Below are positions 57,268 to 64,000 of a stretch of DNA of 64,000 nucleotides, piece after piece. The notes under the pieces are model-generated. The model was not told the DNA's origin and did no database searches. It saw only the letters and a list, made by a program, of their open reading frames with translations. Numbering within the stretch: the first letter of the stretch is position 1; every line of letters starts with the position of its first letter. The stretch spans positions 992,001 to 1,056,000 of the forward strand of contig JAULSR010000001.1 of NCBI GenBank assembly GCA_030512295.1. Direction: 5' to 3'. The stretch comes from Bombardia bombarda (taxonomy: Eukaryota > Ascomycota > Sordariomycetes > Sordariales > Lasiosphaeriaceae). The translations under genes were made by a program, and so were the position numbers.

Positions 57268-59021
57268 GCAGGCGCAGGCGCAGGCAGTCGGCAGTCGGAT
57301 GATGCTTCAAAGGTCTCCCGTCTCTGCGTTCACTGTCCAGGCATGCTGCAGGCCATTCCATCCATTCCAGGTTGCAGTAACGTTGGGCGCCCGGGTGGTG
57401 CTACAGGGGGGCATTTAACCGACTTTGCGCCTGGACAACGATTGGGCCGAGGGGCGAGGGCTGTCCATCCAGGTACGCCCGTGCCCCAGCTTAGCCCTAG
57501 CTAACCCACCATGTCCACGATGGATGACGCCGCTCCCAGCTAGCTTGCCCCTATCTTAAAGACAGAGTTTCCGCGCCTCCCAGAGATTGTCTCTCAAGAC
57601 GGCTCCCGTCGTCTATTTTTGTATTTTTTAAACTCATATGATAAAGTATCGTCTACTGATGCACCACCTCATCTAATATCTGCCAGCGAAAGGCAACTGC
57701 TTGTCAGATGCTCACCTCCCCTCCGCCAATTCGTCCACATTCCGCCGTCCACGTGTCTGCCTTGGGCAGCTTAAGCACCTTTAGGGTTTTGCGCTGGCGA
57801 TCCCGGCACAATGATATCACAGCGACTGGGGTGCAGCGAGGTTTGGGACCGCCTAGGCCAGCTGCTGACAAGCTCATCGTTCAGTCAAGCAACCGAGTCT
57901 CGACGTGCTGCGCACCTACATGACAGGTCTCTATTCTACAGGATAATAGGTAGTTCAATAAGGAGAATGTCTCTTATTTTCGGTGTATTCTGTAGATGAT
58001 GATGTATGAAGCGTTTAAATATGAGCTGCATACATACTGGTATTAACTCTAGCGCGATTAAGAAAGAAGGAATGCGACAACAAACCAAGCAGTACAGACA
58101 GAGTACAGACACACAAGTCATCAACTAAAAACTTAGATAAAACCACGCGCGTGGATCTGCATGGCCTGCATCCAGGGGCCGAGCCGGCTGGCCCCGCGAT
58201 CCGCCCGTCCATCCATCCATCCACCCATCCATCCTGGATACGCATATTAATTAGGTGACCACCTCATTCCACACCTATTTCGTTCGGTCGATTGTCTGCC
58301 GGCCAAGGTGCTAACTGCCATCGCCCCTCCATCACTCCTGGCAACCGCAAATCTCAACGATCCGCCTAATCAACACACTACCTCGGCTCGGTACTTTTGC
58401 TGGTCTACACTAAATAAAATAGGGGCGGACCTGAATAGGGACCGCACTGCTCGACTGGCCCAACAAACAGCGTAACAACCGCTCATTCCATTCTGCTTCC
58501 ACTCATCTCAACCCGTCCAATGAACAAAATACATTCATTGTGTATCCCATCGTTGACTTGGTGAAAAACCGCCTCTTTCCCCGTACAACCAATACCCAGG
58601 TATCCAATGAGTGGTTTGTTTATATCTCCTTCACCCCCAAATAGTACTCCGTAATGAGACGATGATCTCAACCTGCCAGCCATCTACCGAAATCCTTTTC
58701 TCTTCCTCTTCTTCACCTCTCTCTTCTTTATTACCAAACGGAAGATGTGGGGATTCGCTAAGATTTAACCCCCTCAACATTCGTTCTCCAAAATAACCCA
58801 AGGTACATAAACCAAAGCAAATCAATCCAAAGCTAGCCAAATAAACCCAAATACCTAGACGCCCCATCGCGTTGCCTTGTCTACCACTTTCTAACTCCAT
58901 CTTTTCCTTCGTTCCCCTCTCCTATGCTCATAGCTCTCCCAAAATATAAGCAATTCCCCTACCGAGGGACTCAAAGCAGATAGACAAATTGCCATTGCTA
59001 TGTAGTATCAGCAGCCATGCC
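57268..59021. other. Intergenic, TBC promoter side
   Basis: This 1.75-kb region contains the TBC promoter and the 3' region of the membrane-protein gene. A CCAT/ATCC microsatellite-like stretch lies at about 58206-58233. No gene was recognised. Confidence 0.5.
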
Positions 59022-61112
59022 TTAAAACGCGCCTCTCATCCCATCAGCAGCAGCAGCAGCAGCAGCAGCAGTATGTCTCTTATCGTCCTCATCCTCCTCC
59101 TCCTCGTACAACGTAGACACAGTAGCAGAGTTAGTTGCCCCAGTTCCACGCTGTTGCTGCTGTAACTGTACAGCCTCAATCTGACCCTCTCTCCCTTTCG
59201 TATTATTTATAACCGCCACCGCCCTGCTCCTCACCGGCGACAAAACCACCGCATCAGTCCCGCTGCCCCCATCACCAGTCATACCGTTCCAGCTCCCCCA
59301 GCTGCCGCGCGGATTCTCCTTGGCAGCAGCGGCCGCAGCCGCAACGATATCCACAAAGTCATGTGGATTCTTGGGAAGAGCAACCCCGCGGGACGACGGC
59401 GGCGGCGGCGGCGGCGGCGGACTCCGCATCCCTCCGGGACTGTTCGTGCCATTTCCTCCTCCTGCCGACGTCGGCGAGGTTGGCGGAGGAGGGGGTGGGA
59501 GCGCGCGTGTCGGCGGCGGGCCGAGTGGTGATGCTGACGATAATGGCGGTGATGCGGGCGACACGAGGTCTGGGATCTCGAGGGGTGTGTCGTGGGGTCG
59601 GGGTGGTCGAGGTGGGGATTTTGGAGGTGTGTTGTGCTGCTGCTGCTGTTGGTGTTGTGTCCGCGGTCCCGATAAGAAGGGAAACTCGGTCCGTAGGGAC
59701 GAATGGAACGTGGTCGTAGCAGAGGGTGAGCCGCCGCTGCCGTTGTAGCTGCCGAGGCTGCCGCGACTGCTTGGCGCAGCAAAGGCTATCTGGGGTGGGA
59801 TAGGAGGCAGACCGGCGTTGAGACCACCACCACCGGCGGCGGCGGCGGTATAGTTTCTCGGCGTTGGCGGCACACGCTCGTGGCGCGGAACGAGCTTGTT
59901 TGTAGCCGGCGAGCAAATCGGCGACGACGGGAAGCCAGAGGCGGTGGCGGCATTATTATTAGAAGAGTAATGGGTAGGTTTCAGTGATGGGCTGCTATAC
60001 GCAGGGGTAAGCGGTGTAAGTGGCGGCGACGGTGAGCGGTTTGTCCCCGAGCGGAGAATCGAAGGGAGTAGTATTCTTCGGTCACGCAGCCGGAGAGGGG
60101 GGCTCAGTACCGGCTGCTGGTGGTGGCGGCTGCTGCTGCCGCCCGTTGCAGAGTTGGCCGGCGAGATCAGAGGCGTGGAGGAGCCGCCCCCCGACGGGAT
60201 GCATTCTGCCAGACGCAGATGATTGTGAAACGCCTGCTTGACCCGTTGTCGTCGGCGGAGACAAAGAAATGCGAGGAAGATGAGGGCGACTAGCACAATG
60301 GTGGAACAAATGGCGATGGCGATCTTTGTTCCTGCCGAGAGGCTATTCCCGGACGTCAATGACCCTTGTGTGGCGACAAGGGTGGTTGCTTTTGCTGGGG
60401 TCGTTGAACTTGCCAGCACTGGGGTTGGCGTCTCGGTTGACGTCGCGGTCTGGCCAGTGGTGGTGGCGGTGGTGTGAGGTGAAGAACTGGTAGAAGTCGT
60501 CGATGATTCTTGCTCGATTCTGCTAGTAGGCTGAGTTGATACCGAGGCCTGTAGCCAGCTTGTGCACGTTGCTTGTTCGTTGCCGTTGCTGCCAGTCTGG
60601 CAGGCAAAGGTTGCCGGCGGTGGGCCTGGGTCAAGGACAGAGTGAAACCCATAGCTAACGAAGGAAGTCAGCAGCAGCATAATAAGACGGGCACGGCCCT
60701 AATGTGTTCAGAATTGCTCACTTCTGGCAAGTGTTAATGATGAGATTGACAGTCGCTGTGTATCGCGCTTAGCCCGTGACCGAGACATATACTCTTGTTT
60801 ATTTCGCTTTGGTTCCAAGTGAAAGTACTCACGGTCTTGCCACACGCCTCCTGTCTGGTTTATCCAGACGCCGCAAAAGCTCGAGTCGCACCAGTACAGC
60901 GGCCACAGTCGCCTGGTCGGCTCGTTGCTCGTCAGGTTTCCGCACACATTGACCCAGCCAGAAGGTTCGCTCCAGTCTGGAGATAACGTCCTCAAAAATT
61001 GGTCCTTGCAGTTCTGTAGACAAGATATCGGCTCTCTCCGGGATTCATCCTTCACTAGCCCTGCTGTGTCAACGTAGCACGCGCAGTCGTCGTTGGCTAC
61101 GACTTCTTCCAT
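59022..61112 (-). CDS. Cys-rich single-pass membrane protein with proline-rich tail
   Basis: No family was recognised. Exons on the minus strand are 61112-60833 and 60625-59022 (1884 nt, 627 aa), joined by GTGAGT and CCCAG. The first part is a Cys-rich, presumably extracellular domain: DDCACYVD, then C-x3-C, VCGNLTS, YWCDSSFCGVW and FACQTG...ATCTSW. A Ser/Thr-rich stalk suited to O-glycosylation follows, then one membrane helix (IAIAICSTIVLVALIFLAFLCL) with a stop-transfer RRRQR. The ~430-residue cytoplasmic tail is rich in Pro, Ser and Gly with PPPPPP runs and ends in poly-Ala. The architecture resembles a cell-wall sensor or adhesion-type protein. No signal peptide follows ATG 61112. The frame stays open upstream to a TAG that could be an intron acceptor, so a 5' exon with the signal peptide may be missing from this model. 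Confidence 0.65.
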
Positions 61113-63786
61113 ATCCGGCGATGATGGTGGTTCCAGGATGGCTTTCGTAGGCTATGCAGCGGTGAAAGACAGCAACAGTTCGACAGGGTGGTGTCCAGAG
61201 GCATAGTAATAAGATGTCACAATAGGCCTAGCAGCAACAGCAGCAGCAGCACCAGAACCAGAAGCAATGCCACATAAACGAACGTCAATAGGTAACAAAA
61301 GAGCGTGGCTGACAAACGACAATGACGTGTTTGTCTATGAGGCCGATGGAAGGGCGGGAAGGCAGCTTAGCGACGGCTGGTGGTTAACAAACCGACAACG
61401 GTAGATGGATTCGTCCCAAAAACAAAAAACCAAGGTCGCATCCACCATGACAAAGGGGGCGGGAAGAAGGGGCCAGGAGATAGGGGGTGGGCGCGGGCAC
61501 CGTGCCCGCGCGTGAAATATCATGTCCAGACTATATACTCCGGCGGAGCGTCGCCGACAGTTGCCCTCACCTGGGCCATGTGTCCCTTGGGGAGAGGAGG
61601 CCTGTGACGCTGGGTAACAGGGACACAACATCGTCCGAGGTAGGATGGGGTGGGGATACCAGACAGCAGTGGTCGCGATGGAAAGTACCTAGGTAACCTC
61701 GAGGTGGCTACTACCATGACCTGTGCTGCGGTCGGACGAGGGTGGCGGCGGGCCGGGGAGGCAACAAGGTACCTACACGAATTTCTCGACGAGCAAGATT
61801 TTGTTACACGACCGCTGCGCGTTCCCGCTGCCCGACGAGAATAGTCTCTCTCGTATGAGAACCGGGAAGTGGGGCAATTGTCTTGCCAATGGAAGAGCTT
61901 AAGAAATCTGCAAGCAACCGTCCGCTCTTTTGTGACGATGAAATCCTCGAAGACAGCTCCCCCTGCCAAGGGCTTCCATGGCAATCTTCCTTCCTCCCTC
62001 TCCTCTCAACAAAAGGCCATGTGCGATGCCGTGCGGCTCCAGACAGAGCCTAGTGTACATGGCATGGCTGCTCTGGGCAGACCGCCGAAGGCACGCCATC
62101 TATCCGCAGGCCGTTGCAGATCATCGATTCGCGAGAAAGCGTGGAACCAACCCAGACACGATAGTGTTCTTATTCGTATGCGAGAGCGATCCACAGAAGA
62201 AAAAGGGGTCGGCTCGACTAGGTAGGTGGCTCATTTCGACCATGCTATTATCGTCAACACCGCGCGTGGATCGAGAAACTCGACTGACCAGAGAAGCTGG
62301 AGGGTAACAGGCTTCACAATGGTGTACCAGCCAGCCAGTGTGTCACGGCCCGGCCCTTATAATGGCACGGCTCCCTCCTCCGAGTAACCACTGCACAGTA
62401 CCATCATCGTCGCATGTAGTGATCAACCCCCACTCTCTCGATGGCTTCCAACCGAAGAGACACACTGGTCTTGGGGAGATACAGCTGTAATGGGGCCATC
62501 CAATCAGACTCGGCTTGCATTTGTGCCCTCAAGAGCTGCAAAACCATCGTAAGTTCTTCTTGTGATGAGGTAACAAAGAGCCAGAGGTAATGTACCTACC
62601 GGGCTTTGTCGTAGGAGTAACAAGCACCAACGGAGGAGGGACTAGCAGTCCGTGTCCAATAATCTGTTCGACTACGCGAGCAGGTACATGTACAAGCAGT
62701 GGTGAGACCCCCCTGGAAAGACGTCCGAGCCAGTTGCCGTCATACGGCTGTGTGCTGGGAATGTACTTATCCCGCCCGCCTGTGTCTCGAGTTCTGTTGT
62801 ATGTTTGTTTTCGGCACCTTTTGCTTTCCATGAGCACTGCACGTGAACTTTCCTGTTTGTTGTTCCACAAGTGCTCTTGGCTGATGATGCATCGCATTGA
62901 ATAGCTACCAGCCATCCAGACTCCTGTCAAGGCTCGGCGGTGACTAGAAAAGGGACATATTCTTTCCTCAAGCCTGATGCGCGACAAGGGGCGTGGGCAT
63001 CAACCATTGGCTGTCTAGTTCAGGGGTATGCTAGTTTTGTTAGATGGAAGCTCATATCGATGTTCTCGAAATTCCGAGGACCAAGTGGCCACTCACAGAC
63101 CAAAATAGACTTCCGTGTCTTTATCCCCTGCAGCGCAAGTCTAGTGGGAGAATACACCAATCGGCGTGAAATACTGGCTTCGATAGATGCAGTGACGGAG
63201 CAGCCAATAGGATTGTTGGCTATCTCATTTCGATACATCAACGTGATGTGAATCAAGTGCTATGTGGCTAGTGACCCGCATCATCTCAACTATGAGGACT
63301 TGTCCATCAGAATGCGTTGGGCACTTCAGCCCTCGAACCATTGAGCTTCAAATCTGGGTGTCTTGAAATTAGATTCACTACTCTAAAAGCCCGGTTCTCA
63401 GGGGTAGTGATTCGGACAAAGCCGAACAGCGACCATAGTAAATAGTAAGTAAGTGTATCGATGAAGTAGTACCACTGCTTTTGTCACTCTTTAGGAAAGG
63501 CCAAATTCACACGCTGCCAAGCTAATAGACTTGTGTCTACAGCAGCATCTCGTATTCTGCACCTCCAATGACAAGACTCCAAACTGGAACACCGAGCTCA
63601 GATGAGAAGATGAAGAATGACATTTGCAGTCATGTAATCGGGACACAAGTCTGGCTGCTGAAAACTCGATGCCCGGATGATGGCTTCCCGTAAACCTCGG
63701 GCATTAAGGCGACTTGTAAGTTAAATGCCGCGCCGGGGTGGCAGGATTCGGAGTTGACAATTAGATGAGGCATCCGTTTGTCAGCC
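61113..63786. other. Gene-free region near right edge
   Basis: No gene was recognised in 2.7 kb. A CAG/GCA-rich hydrophobic-coding run at about 61218-61274 (minus-strand Leu-rich frame without ATG) lies upstream of the membrane-protein gene and might belong to its 5' exon. Otherwise the region has no motif, RNA gene or transposon signature. Confidence 0.45.
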
Positions 63787-64000
63787 CTACCTAATCCTGA
63801 TTTCCGAACATCCTTTCTCCTGAAAGGCCTCGCCATTCATGATCCCATGAACATAGGCTTCCCCTACAAATTCCATGGTTCCGCCTCCGCGTGGCCTGAG
63901 GATGACGGGAACGCGCCCACCTTTCAGGAGCGTAAGCTGGTCGCCAACTTCGGTGGTCTTCGGGAGCAGACAAAGATATCCCTTATTCGAACTTCCAAGC
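63787..64000 (-). CDS. C-terminal end of a HET-type (heterokaryon incompatibility) protein, partial
   Basis: The minus strand reads into the window from the right edge as an open frame without a start and ends at TAG 63789-63787. About 70 residues are visible. The segment KGYLCLLPKTTEVGDQLTLL and the following VPVILRPRG...EFVGEAYVHGIMNGEA match the characteristic C-terminal signature of fungal HET-domain proteins (G-D-x-h...hhhLRP...hhGexYVhGhMxGE). The HET domain itself would lie outside the window. Such proteins control allorecognition and cell death, but many HET-domain genes have no known role. The gene continues beyond position 64000. Confidence 0.8.
   Translation of the reverse strand, partial: LGSSNKGYLCLLPKTTEVGDQLTLLKGGRVPVILRPRGGGTMEFVGEAYVHGIMNGEAFQEKGCSEIRIR

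Noticed and set aside
59320..59748. Gly-rich plus-strand frames opposite the membrane-protein tail
   Set aside because: They are antisense of the proline-rich tail; polyproline codons read as polyglycine on the other strand.
63301..63360. tRNA B-box-like string GGTTCGAGGGC on the minus strand
   Set aside because: It does not fit GGTTCRANYCC at the end, and no A box, cloverleaf arms or T-run terminator lie at the right spacing.

Overview
The window is nuclear DNA of a filamentous ascomycete (Pezizomycotina, probably Sordariomycetes). The genes are fungal, their exons are GC-rich, and they are interrupted by short introns (about 45-230 nt) with GTRNGT-like donors, CTRAY-type branch sites and YAG acceptors. 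A C-terminal fragment typical of HET-domain proteins, a KDM4-type demethylase and a Cdc10 septin agree with this. No bacterial, viral or intact transposon gene was found. All exon models were built by hand from reading frames, splice signals and family knowledge. Where exon coordinates are given, the lengths sum to whole codons.

Layout. 1-6.3 kb: no convincing gene. 6.3-7.4 kb (-): a classical SDR oxidoreductase. 8.3-9.8 kb (-): an OB-fold-like protein with an in-frame TAG that a 45-nt intron could remove. 10.8-12.0 kb (-): septin Cdc10, divergent from mitochondrial ribosomal protein bL32m (12.6-13.1 kb, +). 13.6-14.9 kb (+): WD40 protein Ski8, whose first exon appears to be only the ATG. 16.0-16.8 kb (+): DNA polymerase delta subunit 4. 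17.0-18.3 kb (-): queuosine-salvage protein Qng1, divergent from the SUMO E1 subunit Uba2 (19.0-21.4 kb, +). 21.6-23.0 kb (-): an OAR/FabG-like SDR, divergent from a sphingoid-base-phosphate phosphatase (23.9-26.0 kb, +). 27.9-33.3 kb (+): a very large JmjN-JmjC-ePHD demethylase with an apparent frameshift. 34.5-35.1 kb (+): an NTF2/DUF4440-like protein.

36.9-44.5 kb is the most accessory-looking section: an MFS exporter (-) head to head with a cytochrome P450 (+), followed by an atypical-SDR ketoreductase (+). No PKS, NRPS or terpene synthase gene is in view, so this looks more like a detoxification or catabolic module, or the edge of a metabolite cluster. Two inverted repeats lie in its intergenic regions.

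44.6-51.1 kb returns to housekeeping: Orc6 (-), the mitochondrial i-AAA protease Yme1 (+) and a steroid-5-alpha-reductase-like enzyme (-). 52.1-52.9 kb (-) is an unrecognised ORF with an internal in-frame 40-codon tandem duplication. 53.2-57.3 kb (-) is a large TBC/RabGAP protein. 59.0-61.1 kb (-) encodes a Cys-rich, Ser/Thr-rich single-pass membrane protein with a long proline-rich tail. 61.1-63.8 kb shows no gene. The right edge cuts the C-terminus of a HET-type gene (-).

The core genes form no shared pathway. DNA replication is represented several times (Pol delta subunit 4, Orc6 and possibly the OB-fold gene), and MluI-box or CRE palindromes lie close upstream of these genes.
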